DNA of 64,000 nucleotides from assembly GCA_041399065.1 (NCBI GenBank), contig JAWKTN010000001.1, forward strand, positions 372,001-436,000, in the 5' to 3' direction. The translations under genes and the position numbers were made by a program. Within the stretch, counting starts at the first letter, position 1. Every line of letters begins with the position of its first letter. Source of the DNA: JAGQPD01 sp020426865. GTDB lineage: Bacteria; Planctomycetota; Planctomycetia; Pirellulales; Pirellulaceae. This document shows, piece after piece, positions 1-8,953 of this stretch. Under the pieces are notes generated by a model. The model saw only the letters and a list, made by a program, of their open reading frames with translations, made no database searches and had not been told where the DNA came from.

Positions 1-81
1 TAAGCATCACAAAGCACTAAATGACCGAGCGCGATTCTGCGACAAAACTGATATTGGAGCATATCGACTGAAAAAATAAAA

Positions 82-144
82 ATGGGAATTCCTCAGTTGA
101 TTGCACTCAAACGGCGAACTGGAGTTCGCAGAAGGAATTCCCAT
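82..144 (+). promoter_or_regulatory. Hairpin covering the transposase RBS and start codon
   Basis: A 12-base arm at 82-93 is the exact reverse complement of 133-144. The right arm contains the AGGA of the ribosome-binding site and the first two bases of ATG 143. Between the arms, 114-120 pairs with 123-129 to form a second short hairpin. RNA reading into the element from outside would include the whole structure and hide the start, as described for other insertion sequences that prevent impinging translation. Whether the native transcript starts inside the left arm cannot be told from sequence. Confidence 0.65.
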
Positions 145-1183
145 GGACGGAATTGTCCCAAGAATGTCGCGGTCGGACAAGCGGAGATTGGAAAAACGTT
201 GCCGAAAACTGAAGGACGGGGACCAGAAGACACGGTACTTGATCATCCTGAATTTGGCAGACGGCCGATCCGTGGCCGATACGGCCAGAGCACTGAAGGT
301 CGACCGGAGCACTATATATCGAGTGGCAGCCAGGTTTCGCGAGGAAGGCGTTGATGGGTTGGTCGATCATCGTGAGGAGAACGGGGAGACCAAGCTGTGT
401 GATGAATTCCTTTCCACACTTTGGGAGGTGGTTGAGTCTTGCCCACTGGACCATGGATGGAAGCGTCCCACATGGACACGAGAGATGTTGGTAATAACCA
501 TGGAGCGGAAGACAGGTATCAGAATTCATGTCTCAACCATGAGTGTTGCTCTATCGAGAATCGGCGCGCGGCGAGGGCGTCCGAAGCCGATTGTGGAATC
601 CACGTGGTCGAAACAGGCCAAAAACAAGCGATTGAGGGAACTCCGGGAATTGGTGGAGGACCTTCCCGATGACGAAGTGGTTGTCTACGAGGATGAAGTC
701 GACGTCCATTTGAATCCCAAGATTGGTTTGGACTGGATGGTCAAAGGACAGCAAAAGGAAGTGCTTACTCCCGGACAGAATGAAAAACAATACTTGGCCG
801 GGGCATTGAATCCGAAAACGGGCGAACTGACCTGGGTTGAGGGCGACAGCAAGAACAGCCTGCTCTTCATTCAACTACTCTGGAAGCTCCACGAGCAATA
901 CCCGAATGCCAAGAAGATCCACGTGATCTTGGACAACTACTCCATTCACAGTACCGAGGAAGTGGCAAAAACCTTGGCAACCAAGGCCGGTCAACGTTTC
1001 GAGCTACACTTCCTACCACCATATTGCCCCGACCACAATAAGATCGAGCGTGCCTGGCAGGATCTTCACGCCAACGTGACTCGCAACCACAAATGCTCTG
1101 ATATGTCCGAACTCATGAAAAATGTTCGATACTACCTACGACAACGAAACAAACACAAGGCGCAGTACGCAACAGCGGCATAG
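143..1183 (+). CDS. IS630-family transposase
   Basis: This is a DDE transposase of about 346 residues that would catalyse cut-and-paste movement of the surrounding element. The N-terminal third carries a helix-turn-helix of the type that reads terminal repeats (the stretch around SVADTARALKVDRSTIYR). The acidic triad appears as D184 in YEDEVD, D264 in ILDNYSIH and E302 in HNKIERAWQDL, in the order and spacing usual for IS630. The reading frame is open from TTG at 101, but ATG 143 is preferred because AAGGA lies 7 bases upstream and no comparable site precedes 101. That ribosome-binding site and the ATG both fall in a hairpin arm. The gene is full length with no internal stop. Confidence 0.9.
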   Translation: MDGIVPRMSRSDKRRLEKRCRKLKDGDQKTRYLIILNLADGRSVADTARALKVDRSTIYRVAARFREEGVDGLVDHREENGETKLCDEFLSTLWEVVESCPLDHGWKRPTWTREMLVITMERKTGIRIHVSTMSVALSRIGARRGRPKPIVESTWSKQAKNKRLRELRELVEDLPDDEVVVYEDEVDVHLNPKIGLDWMVKGQQKEVLTPGQNEKQYLAGALNPKTGELTWVEGDSKNSLLFIQLLWKLHEQYPNAKKIHVILDNYSIHSTEEVAKTLATKAGQRFELHFLPPYCPDHNKIERAWQDLHANVTRNHKCSDMSELMKNVRYYLRQRNKHKAQYATAA

Positions 1184-1245
1184 GCCCACTGTCGCAGAAT
1201 CGCGCTCGGTCATTTAGCGACTGCCGCTTCACCTTAAACCACATG

Positions 1246-2265
1246 CTACAGACTCGACTCATATCGCAATCCGAGGCTGCAGATGCGATTGAGCAATTCT
1301 TCATAACCGACGCCAGCCGCTTCGGCGGATTCGGCAAAGTCCTCGCCGAATGATAGGTTCGGATTCGGATTCGCCTCCAAGACAAAGATCCGGCCATCAT
1401 CGGTCAGTCGCAAATCAATCCGAGCGTAGCCGCTGAGATTCAATACCCGGTAAACTCGCTTGCACATCCGGACGATTTTGGAGGTTAAATCGGCCGGCAA
1501 GTCCTTGGCGGCGTCGGTCATCACGCCATATTTTTTCTGAAAATCTGGATCCCACTTGGCTTTGCGAGTCGCAATGAGCGGCACGCCATCTGGGTTTTCA
1601 CGGAATTCGAGCTCCCAGATCGGAAACGTCTGCAACCGCTGATTGCCCATCACGCCTACGTACAACTCACGTCCTTCGATATACTGCTCGCACAGCGCGT
1701 CCGTCTTGACGGTTTCGTGAATGATCCGCACGCGTTCAAGTAGCTGCTCGTCGTTGCGCACGATCGAAGCCCGTGACAGCCCGAGCGACGCATCCTCGGT
1801 GGCCGACTTGACGAACAACGGGAAATCGAGCCGTGCTGGGCGTTTGGCCCGTTGGCCGCGCGAGAAAACCACGAACTTCGGATTCGGCACGCGATGGTAG
1901 GTCAGGATCTGTTTGCTCAGCGCCTTATCATGAGCCAACATCAAGCCACGCGGATTGCAGCCGGTGTATTTTTGCTGTGCCAGTATTAGATAGCTGACGA
2001 CATGGCTGTCGTAAACCGGGATGCCATGAAACTCTTCGAGCAGGTTGAACGCCAGATGCGGCTTCATCTCGACAATGGCACGACGAATTTTGCCGAGGTC
2101 GTCTGAAACGCCGACCGGTTGAGCGTCATGTCCGATTTCGCGAAGCGTGTGGAGGACATCGAATTCGGTCTTCCATTCGAGGATCTCTGTCTCACTGTAG
2201 CCTTCCAGACTATCCGGCGGCACGAGATCCTCATGCATCAGCACAATCACGCGCAACGGGTTCAT
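1246..2265 (-). CDS. ATP-grasp ligase, D-alanine-D-alanine ligase-like
   Basis: This 339-residue protein has the ATP-grasp fold of D-Ala-D-Ala ligase relatives. Visible parts are the N-terminal LAFNLLEEF stretch (about 71-79), the lysine-bearing phosphate loop FPLFVKSATEDASLGLS (about 148-164), EQYIEGRELYVGVMG (about 193-207), and the metal-binding end ARIDLRL...FVLEANPNPNLS (about 281-305). Family members join a carboxylate to an amine through an acyl-phosphate. The substrate here is unknown. It is unlikely to be the housekeeping Ddl because the C-terminal motif differs (NPNPN rather than NTLPG). Its ATG overlaps the stop of the metallopeptidase gene by ATGA, so the two are probably translationally coupled. 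Confidence 0.8.
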   Translation of the reverse strand: MNPLRVIVLMHEDLVPPDSLEGYSETEILEWKTEFDVLHTLREIGHDAQPVGVSDDLGKIRRAIVEMKPHLAFNLLEEFHGIPVYDSHVVSYLILAQQKYTGCNPRGLMLAHDKALSKQILTYHRVPNPKFVVFSRGQRAKRPARLDFPLFVKSATEDASLGLSRASIVRNDEQLLERVRIIHETVKTDALCEQYIEGRELYVGVMGNQRLQTFPIWELEFRENPDGVPLIATRKAKWDPDFQKKYGVMTDAAKDLPADLTSKIVRMCKRVYRVLNLSGYARIDLRLTDDGRIFVLEANPNPNLSFGEDFAESAEAAGVGYEELLNRICSLGLRYESSL

Positions 2266-3320
2266 AACGCTACCTTGTGATTGCCGCTATGCAAGTGGTT
2301 CATGATTTGAACGGTCAGCATGACAATCGCGTCCTGCTTGACCTTGGTGGCGGGTCGGTCCAATCGCAAATCCAGCTCACGACATCGGTTGATGATTTCG
2401 CCCAGGACTTCATCAATCGTGTATTGATACTGCCCCGTCCATGTCGCAACCACACGACGCAATTCGCGTCGATTACGACGCAGGAATGTCGCCGCTGAAG
2501 GCCGCCGAGGACCCGCGTCTTCGCTGAACAACCGCCGCAACTCATCGTCCAAGACGTTCGATCCGCCGACACCATAATGCTCGCGCCGCCGATCGTAGTG
2601 TTCGCGCAAGGTCCGCCGGATTCCTTTCAATGGCTCAATGTGACGACGAGACGTAACCTGCGGTGGTTCCTCTGCAATCTCCTGCATCAACTCGTCGACA
2701 TACTCCAGCTTCTTCATCGCCGGCCAACCGGCGTACTGCGTTCGCCAGCGCGACCGCGGCTTCAGCCATACGGCAAACGTCTCGGCAAAATCCTCCGCCG
2801 GATGACTCTGCGCATACCACATATCCAAATGCTGCACGTACCGCCGACTGTAGGGCCGCGGCTGGTAATGCTCCGGATACGGCTCGCTCGCCTTGCCGAA
2901 GATCTGTTGATACTTTTTCCGGCGATACAAGCGATAGGCCGTGTCGATCGTGTGCCCCGCTTCGTGACGGAGAATGCGCAGGCACCATTCTTCGTCCCCC
3001 CCTTCGATCTCGAGCATCTGCGATCGCTCCAGCCGAGCCAAACGGGGGTGCGCCAGATAGAATGGAATCGCGATTCCCGGAATGCCGTCCGGTGAGAACC
3101 ACTCGTCGCTCAGCCAAAAATGCGGCCGGTGCCGCAGGCCACGTGCCTCCAATTCGCACAGCAAACGCTCGATCCGCAACTCCAATACCGTTCCGTCGAT
3201 CTGGACGCCAAGATCGCAAAGCCGCCAGTCCAGTAACTCGCTGTCCGGCAACTCGCTCCACGTCGCAATGTGCTGACGCAACTTCCGACGGGCCATTCGA
3301 GATTGAGTCTTCGAATTCAT
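2262..3320 (-). CDS. Putative zinc-dependent metallopeptidase (HEAGH)
   Basis: About 352 residues. The protein has the zinc-site motif RHEAGHTID near the middle, followed about 60 residues later by AEDFAETFAVWL, whose glutamates are candidates for the third zinc ligand. This resembles the uncharacterised putative zinc-binding metallopeptidase family. The C-terminal third is Arg-rich and predicted helical. There is no signal peptide, so it probably acts in the cytoplasm. The frame is open from 3380, but ATG 3320 (MNSKTQSRMARRK) has a GAG-containing site just upstream and avoids an odd Arg-rich leader. It overlaps the ATP-grasp gene by four bases. A role together with that ligase, such as processing or recycling a ligated peptide, is inference only. 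Confidence 0.7.
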   Translation of the reverse strand: MNSKTQSRMARRKLRQHIATWSELPDSELLDWRLCDLGVQIDGTVLELRIERLLCELEARGLRHRPHFWLSDEWFSPDGIPGIAIPFYLAHPRLARLERSQMLEIEGGDEEWCLRILRHEAGHTIDTAYRLYRRKKYQQIFGKASEPYPEHYQPRPYSRRYVQHLDMWYAQSHPAEDFAETFAVWLKPRSRWRTQYAGWPAMKKLEYVDELMQEIAEEPPQVTSRRHIEPLKGIRRTLREHYDRRREHYGVGGSNVLDDELRRLFSEDAGPRRPSAATFLRRNRRELRRVVATWTGQYQYTIDEVLGEIINRCRELDLRLDRPATKVKQDAIVMLTVQIMNHLHSGNHKVAL

Positions 3321-3395
3321 GAGCTCAAATGTACTGCTACGGCGTCTTCTTACCGCCCGCGCTCCCGACCGCCATCCCAATGGACTGCTCGATAC

Positions 3396-3433
3396 TATGC
3401 ATCTATATTATGCATCTATATTATGCATCTATC
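3396..3433. repeat. Three 13-bp direct repeats with ATGCAT cores
   Basis: The unit TATGCATCTATAT occurs at 3396-3408 and 3409-3421, with a third, slightly shortened copy at 3422-3433. Each contains the palindrome ATGCAT. The repeats lie in the short AT-rich gap between the beta-propeller stop and the metallopeptidase start, upstream of the latter, where an operator or promoter would be expected. Confidence 0.75.
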
Positions 3434-3486
3434 GGCTCATTTGTGCCAGCAGTGCAGCTTATCTCACGGCGCGATAATCCGCAAAG

Positions 3487-4728
3487 TCATTCGACGATGC
3501 GAAAACAGATGGCCTCACGGTCGTTGCGAACCAACAGATATTGCCCCGTCAGCGCCGGATTATTCCACGTCTTGCTCGACAAAGCGGCGACGTGGCCGAG
3601 TTCCTGCAGCCCGTCCGGCTGCGGGCGAACCAACACGACATCCCCCGCCTCTTCCTGAACGATGAGCCACTTACCCACCAGCAGAATCTGACCGTGCTGG
3701 TAACGTCCCTTCTTCCAACGCCGCTTGCCAGTCTGAACATCAATACAGGAAAGGATGCCGTCGTCCAAGCCGTACGCGTAGCCGTCGAGGACGACGGCCG
3801 TGGTGAACTTCGTCTTCATTTCTTTGCTCGACCATTTCTTGTCCACCTGCCACGCCCCACCGCTCGACCTGGTCACTTCAATCAGCGTGCTCCCTTTTCC
3901 GTAGCCGAGCCCCAGCAGGATCTGGCGGTCGGTATCGGGGATCAACACCGGCTGTGAACAAACGGTCGATTCGCTATTGGTCAATGGAAAGGACCAAAGC
4001 AATGTCCCATCATCTGGCGCGTGCGATTCGAGCCCATCGCGTGTGAAGATCAGGATTTGCCGTTCTCCTTGGATATCGGCCAACATGGGCGAGCTGTACG
4101 AGGCCTTCCACTGTCCGGCCCGCCATCGCCGCTCGCCCGACGCGCAATCGTATGCCACGAGCGACGCGTCTGCTCGACCGGTCGGCGTAACGACGACCAT
4201 CTCATCCACGATCAACGGCGAACCGCAGACGCCGTGATGCACCGGCTCGCCGTTGTTGTCCGCCAACGTGTCAACCTGCCACTGTTCTTCCCCCGTCACA
4301 ACGTCCAGGCACGACAAAATGCCGGTTCCACCGATGGCGTACACCGATCGGTCATGGACCGTCGGTGTCGCTCGAGGGCCATCGCCACCCAGCACGCTTT
4401 CAAAGTGGGCGCGGCAGCGGTGCACCCACCGTTGGTTGCCCGTCGCTAATTCGTAGCAGCAGACGCACTCTTCATCACCGCGTTGTTCCTGCGTGATGGC
4501 AACCGGTCCGATCAATGCGAACGAACTCCATCCCGCACCGACTTCGCGGCGCCAGACAATCTCCGGTGGACGCTGTTTCCAGTCTGTACGGATCGGACGA
4601 GGCGTGAGGTTGGCTTGTCGATTGCCAAGAAACTGGGGAAAGTCGTCGTCGGAAACCGACCACCTATTTCCCAATTGGTTGCGACGATTGGCGGCTGCCG
4701 CCCGTGGCGTCAGCCGTTTCTGATGCAA
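3487..4728 (-). CDS. PQQ-type beta-propeller repeat protein (BamB-like), possibly the C-terminal part of a split gene
   Basis: About 413 residues in this frame. The protein carries repeated blades of the PQQ/BamB type, seen as turns such as YELATGNQRW, LDVVTGEEQW, YDCASGERRW and IDVQTGKRRW. The conserved opening FPQFLG is near residue 30. Propellers of this kind are usually exported or membrane anchored in planctomycetes, yet this frame has no signal peptide and no ATG. It would have to start at TTG 4728, or it is reached by a +1 frame change from the preceding membrane protein, whose frame ends at 4664. The 65-base overlap together with the missing start suggests one ancestral gene. Confidence 0.75.
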   Translation of the reverse strand: MHQKRLTPRAAAANRRNQLGNRWSVSDDDFPQFLGNRQANLTPRPIRTDWKQRPPEIVWRREVGAGWSSFALIGPVAITQEQRGDEECVCCYELATGNQRWVHRCRAHFESVLGGDGPRATPTVHDRSVYAIGGTGILSCLDVVTGEEQWQVDTLADNNGEPVHHGVCGSPLIVDEMVVVTPTGRADASLVAYDCASGERRWRAGQWKASYSSPMLADIQGERQILIFTRDGLESHAPDDGTLLWSFPLTNSESTVCSQPVLIPDTDRQILLGLGYGKGSTLIEVTRSSGGAWQVDKKWSSKEMKTKFTTAVVLDGYAYGLDDGILSCIDVQTGKRRWKKGRYQHGQILLVGKWLIVQEEAGDVVLVRPQPDGLQELGHVAALSSKTWNNPALTGQYLLVRNDREAICFRIVE

Positions 4729-5317
4729 CGACTTCTGCTGAATTCGGCGGATTGTCCGGTGTCACTTCCTGGTCGTCACCTTCCAACGGCAGCAACGGAA
4801 CGCGGTCACCCACATTCGTGTTGCTGGCAAACGCCCACACGAAGTTGACTTTTGCGGCACCGGTCAAGCCGTTCAACTTCAAGAGCAACGGCAAACCAAC
4901 GCCCAACCCGAGCAATACGATGAAGACACCTACCCGAGCAAACGGCACGTGTGTTATCGACCAGCACCATGCGCACCAGTAGGACCATGCGGACGCGGTA
5001 CACAACAGTAACACCAATTGCCAGAAGGGAACGCCCGAGCCGGCATGTCGCCACAGCAGCAGGAACACAAGACCAAAATAGACCACAGCTGCCATCGCGG
5101 GAACAATGACCGACGCGGGCCGACTGGGTAACTGTTTGCGAGTCAACAGGAACACCGACGCTGCTACGATACAAATCGTACCCAGGTACGTCCACGCCGG
5201 AAAATCGGTCGGCAAGTGCAGCGTGAAGGCGTACAACATCAGCCAACACACGGGCAACACGGCCGTCAACCCAACGGCCGTCGCGAGCCGTACCCACCGC
5301 CAAATTGCAATATTCAT
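4664..5317 (-). CDS. Multi-span membrane protein, likely N-terminal anchor of the beta-propeller
   Basis: This 217-residue protein has about five hydrophobic segments in its first 150 residues (for example around AVGLTAVLPVCWLMLYAF, YLGTICIVAASVFLL and VGVFIVLLGLGVGLPLLL), then a polar tail that ends at TAG 4664-4666 inside the following gene. No enzymatic motif is visible. Planctomycete propeller proteins often have this kind of N-terminal membrane block fused to the propeller, which supports a split or frameshifted gene here (family knowledge plus inference). It begins 24 bases after the dehydrogenase stop, so it is probably in the same operon. Confidence 0.65.
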   Translation of the reverse strand: MNIAIWRWVRLATAVGLTAVLPVCWLMLYAFTLHLPTDFPAWTYLGTICIVAASVFLLTRKQLPSRPASVIVPAMAAVVYFGLVFLLLWRHAGSGVPFWQLVLLLCTASAWSYWCAWCWSITHVPFARVGVFIVLLGLGVGLPLLLKLNGLTGAAKVNFVWAFASNTNVGDRVPLLPLEGDDQEVTPDNPPNSAEVVASETADATGGSRQSSQPIGK

Positions 5318-5341
5318 GAATCGCCCACTTGCTCCCCGCGT

Positions 5342-8300
5342 TTATTGCGCGGCTTTCAGGAAGGTAATCAGATCCGCCAACTGTTGCAGGGTCAATTGCT
5401 TTTCCAGTCCGGCGGGCATGATCGATACCGTTCCGTTTTCCAGGCTCTCAATCTGATCGCGGGCGATCGTGATATGCTTGCGTTCCGTGTTGGTGATGGT
5501 CAACTGTCCGCCGTGATCTTCGCGCACGATGCCGCTGACGATTCGCCCGTCGGATGTTTCTACTCTAACTGGTTCGTAGCTCCGCACGAAACTCGCGCTG
5601 GGGTACAACACCGACTCCAGTAGATCCAATTCGGTACGGATCCTTCCGATCCGCGTCAAGTCCGGACCGATATTGCCTCCCATATATCCCATCGCATGGC
5701 AGGCATAGCACGAAACGGTTTCGCTCATGAAAACGGCCTGGCCGCGGCGTATGTCGCCACTTGGCAGCGACTCGAAGACCGTCCGCAAGTGTTCCCGCTG
5801 GACGGCAATATCCTGACTTGCCCCATCGGACAACAACGCATTGGCGGCCTGTTGTACGTCCGCGGGAAACGGTGCAAACGCTTCACGCAATGTTTCGGGT
5901 GGCAGCGAAGCAACGGATGGCGACCGCCGTAGCTGCTCGAGAATTTCCCTGGCCCGCATTGGATCGACGTTGCGAACGACCACCGTCAATACGCGAGGCA
6001 GCTCCAATGGACCGATGGTTGGCAAGCGGTCGGCCAGCAACGATCGTTGTTGTTCCGACAGTTTTGCCAAAGCCAGAACATCGGCTGCCAGCGAGCGGAC
6101 ATCGGCCGGTTGATGCGGCGATAGACTATTGACGATCAACGAATACGCCGGCCCATCACCTTCCGCCAAACCGCCAGGCACCAAGGAAAAAGCCTTCAGC
6201 CGCGTCGATGCATTGAACCGTGTGTTCCGCCCCACCTTGATTAGCAACGGAGCGGCGCGGTTTGACAGCGGCTCGCTCAGTGTTCTTCCCGCCAATGCCC
6301 GCAGAATCAGTGCCACTTGTTCGGCATCGTCACCGTCGAGTCCGTCCAGCAAACCAGGTACGATCGCATCGGGCAATTCCTTCAGGCTCGATCGCTCAAT
6401 GGCTTGCAGCGCCAACCGTTTGCCATCGCGGTCACTTCCGTTTACTTGTTGAGTTAGCAGTTCTGTGAACAACGGATGCGTGCTTTCGTCGCCGGCCACT
6501 CGCGCAAGAAGCTCTGCCCACGCATCGACTGATGTGTCCGTGACACGTTGATTTTGCCACGCGTCTTGGAAGATCGCGACTAGCTGCGTCGCCCATTCCG
6601 AATGGCCAGCGGCCACGCGAAAGCCGGCATCTCGTTCCGCATTGTCGCTCGATCGCAATGCGTCGGCGATATCGAGGGGCCGGATCGCGGGAGGCTGCAT
6701 TTGATCGAGCGCCAACAGACCTATCCGTCGTACCTGCGCATGTTCGCTAGCCAAAGCGATTCGCGTTGCATCGGCATCGGCCAATTCGATCAGCGCGTAC
6801 GTCAGCGAATGCTCCAGGACTCGATCGCAAGGGAGTTTGGCGGCGTCCAGCAGCCACGGCACGGCTCTCGCGTTACCGATGCGGCCCAATGCTTCCGCGG
6901 CTGCGCGCCGAAGATGCTGTTCATCCGCTTGCAAGCAATGGTGCAATTCGGCCAAAGCACCAGCATCGCGGTGCAAACCCACGGCATGGATCGCGGCCTG
7001 ACGGACGTCGACCTCCTGATCATGTAGGGCAGGGTGGAGTGCCGACAGTGCCTCGCGAGTGCCAATGCGTGCCAGCGACCACGTTGCCTGGAGACGTACG
7101 TTGGGGCGTTGGTCGCTGCGTAAGATCTTCCCCAACCAATGAACCGCATTCGTATGCTGTCCAACATGTGCAATCGCGGCGATCGTGTTAGCTCGTACCG
7201 CGGGGCGTTGGTCAGCCAGACGCTGGGCCAACTCCGCTGCGTTTGCCGGCACGGAGCTAAGCTTTCCGCCACGGGGATCGGACAAGGCAGCGTGATCCGT
7301 TGCACGGATGCGATAGATGCAACCTAGAACATCGGGTTTCCAAAGCTGCGAGGATGGACAACACAGTTTATACCAACCACCGGTATCAATCACGAGCAGG
7401 CTGCCATCGGCGTCTTCGATAACGTCAGTCGGGTGAAAGTCCAAGTCCTTTGACACCAAAAAATCTTCGTCATGCGACTGATACGTGGCACCATCACGCT
7501 GCAACTTGTGACGTGTCAGTTTATGCATGTTGAACGAGCAGCAGAGCAGGTCGCCATCATAATCTTGCCCTAATTGAGGGGACTCAAGTTGCAGAAGTCC
7601 GCACGGGGCAGCGGGTCCAAGGTGGACGAGTACCGGCATCAAGTCACCCGTACGTGGATGGCCGTCGAGTACTCCATGATCTTTGCCGTAGACACCGCCG
7701 TAGATGGCGTGGATGATACCGTCGCGACGTCCTCCGCCAGGATGTTGTAAGAACGTGGTTGTAAATAGGCGTTCGCCCGACGGCAGGAATACAACCTCCA
7801 CCGGATTGTCCATGCCACCGGTCATCACTGGTTCGACTTGGCCGGTGGCAGGATGCCGCCGAAAGATATGTGCGGCAGACGTCGTCCACGTCTTGCCTTG
7901 GCGGTCGTACGTCTGCTCGGCAAACGCACCTTTGCACCAGTAGATCCAACCATCGCGTCCAAGGTAGGGGCCGTGCAGGTCGTTGGCGCAGCCCGTGAGC
8001 GTCTTGGCGTCGAACCACGGTTCGCGCTCATCGGCGATGCCGTCGTCGTCGGTGTCGGTAAGCTTCCAGATTACCGGCGGCGCCGCCACGTACAACGAAC
8101 CATCATGCCACAGAGTCCCCTCCGGGAACATCATGTTGTCGGCAAAGATCGTCCGTTGATCAAAATTGCCGTCCTGATCTTTGTCGACCAGGCGAACAAT
8201 ACGATGGGGTTTGTCCTCCAACTGCTTGCCCACAGGATCATTCGTCCCGCTCGCTTCGGCCACGTACAAGCGACCTTGCGGATCGAAATCGCAACAGATC

Positions 8301-8488
8301 GGACGAGCGACCAGGTCAGCGGGAGCGGCTACCTCGAGCGTCAGACCATCGGGCAACTGAAATGTCTTGCCGTTGATGGTGTGTTCGGAACCCGGTGACC
8401 GTGTTGCGATTGCGGCCAGCGAACATAGCACAAGGTAGGACACAGACCGCAACTTGCCACGTTGCCGCACCCAGAACATGTTTTTCAT
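5342..8488 (-). CDS. PVC-type membrane-bound dehydrogenase with HEAT repeats and heme-binding C terminus
   Basis: About 1048 residues. The N-terminal half is a soluble-dehydrogenase-like propeller (from FQLPDGLTLEVAAPADL, with DPQGRLYVAE). The centre has alanine-rich HEAT repeats around LGKILRSDQRPNVRLQATWSL. The C-terminal domain has a c-type heme site CYACH, then GGNIGPDLTRIG and a closing helix LADLITFLKAAQ. This three-part layout is the planctomycete Piru_Ver/CxxCH family (TIGR02604 and TIGR02603). It is presumed to oxidise a sugar-like substrate at the cell surface, but the substrate is unknown. The frame is open from 8719. ATG 8488 is chosen because it directly precedes a signal-type segment (YLVLCSLAAIA). 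Confidence 0.85.
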   Translation of the reverse strand: MKNMFWVRQRGKLRSVSYLVLCSLAAIATRSPGSEHTINGKTFQLPDGLTLEVAAPADLVARPICCDFDPQGRLYVAEASGTNDPVGKQLEDKPHRIVRLVDKDQDGNFDQRTIFADNMMFPEGTLWHDGSLYVAAPPVIWKLTDTDDDGIADEREPWFDAKTLTGCANDLHGPYLGRDGWIYWCKGAFAEQTYDRQGKTWTTSAAHIFRRHPATGQVEPVMTGGMDNPVEVVFLPSGERLFTTTFLQHPGGGRRDGIIHAIYGGVYGKDHGVLDGHPRTGDLMPVLVHLGPAAPCGLLQLESPQLGQDYDGDLLCCSFNMHKLTRHKLQRDGATYQSHDEDFLVSKDLDFHPTDVIEDADGSLLVIDTGGWYKLCCPSSQLWKPDVLGCIYRIRATDHAALSDPRGGKLSSVPANAAELAQRLADQRPAVRANTIAAIAHVGQHTNAVHWLGKILRSDQRPNVRLQATWSLARIGTREALSALHPALHDQEVDVRQAAIHAVGLHRDAGALAELHHCLQADEQHLRRAAAEALGRIGNARAVPWLLDAAKLPCDRVLEHSLTYALIELADADATRIALASEHAQVRRIGLLALDQMQPPAIRPLDIADALRSSDNAERDAGFRVAAGHSEWATQLVAIFQDAWQNQRVTDTSVDAWAELLARVAGDESTHPLFTELLTQQVNGSDRDGKRLALQAIERSSLKELPDAIVPGLLDGLDGDDAEQVALILRALAGRTLSEPLSNRAAPLLIKVGRNTRFNASTRLKAFSLVPGGLAEGDGPAYSLIVNSLSPHQPADVRSLAADVLALAKLSEQQRSLLADRLPTIGPLELPRVLTVVVRNVDPMRAREILEQLRRSPSVASLPPETLREAFAPFPADVQQAANALLSDGASQDIAVQREHLRTVFESLPSGDIRRGQAVFMSETVSCYACHAMGYMGGNIGPDLTRIGRIRTELDLLESVLYPSASFVRSYEPVRVETSDGRIVSGIVREDHGGQLTITNTERKHITIARDQIESLENGTVSIMPAGLEKQLTLQQLADLITFLKAAQ

Positions 8489-8953
8489 GGTGTTTGGTAA
8501 CTCCGCGGGACCACTGCCTTGACCGTTGAACGGGCAGAAACCTTTATCATCGTTGGAGGGAGTCATTTTAACGACGACCGGTAGCGCGTGGCTACTCGTG
8601 TATTGAGACGCCCCAAATGGTGTGTCCGCTGCCTCGTCGTGTTGACAAAACACCACTTGCAAATCGACATATCCGGGAATTGGGAAGCCGACGAATTCGT
8701 CGGGGGCGATCAGCGGCACGCGGCATATTCGAGTATCCGGGGGGGAACGATCTTCACCTGCCCTGCGTCTTGAAGGTATGTTTTTTTGGGCCCAAACGGC
8801 TCCCCGATAGCCAGTGAGCGGAACCTGTCCGGGTGGGCCAGAATGGTCGGGGGTAGCGGCAAATCGACGAAGTTTATGAAATTTTCCCTAAGAATTACAG
8901 CCCTGGCGGGTCATCCTGGTTAAGACAAGACACCAGAAGAGCAAATAGGATGT
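8489..8953. other. Divergent intergenic region, no gene seen
   Basis: This stretch separates the leftward dehydrogenase from the rightward sigma-factor gene and must hold promoters for both. There is a run of seven T at about 8779-8786 and G-rich stretches nearby. I saw no convincing inverted repeat or -35/-10 pair. Confidence 0.5.

Larger units (their letters stand above)
20..1214 (+). mobile_element. IS630-family insertion sequence, apparently intact
   Basis: Perfect terminal inverted repeats of 28 bases lie at 17-44 and 1190-1217 around one transposase gene. IS630 elements insert at TA and duplicate it. TA dinucleotides occur at 18-19 and 1215-1216, so the element proper is about 20-1214. 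The flanking C17 and G1217 suggest a pre-insertion target of CTAG, a site known to be favoured by part of this family. The element sits about 30 bp beyond the 3' end of a leftward ATP-grasp gene and points toward it. The ends and the open reading frame look undamaged, so it is probably recent or active (inference). Confidence 0.9.
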
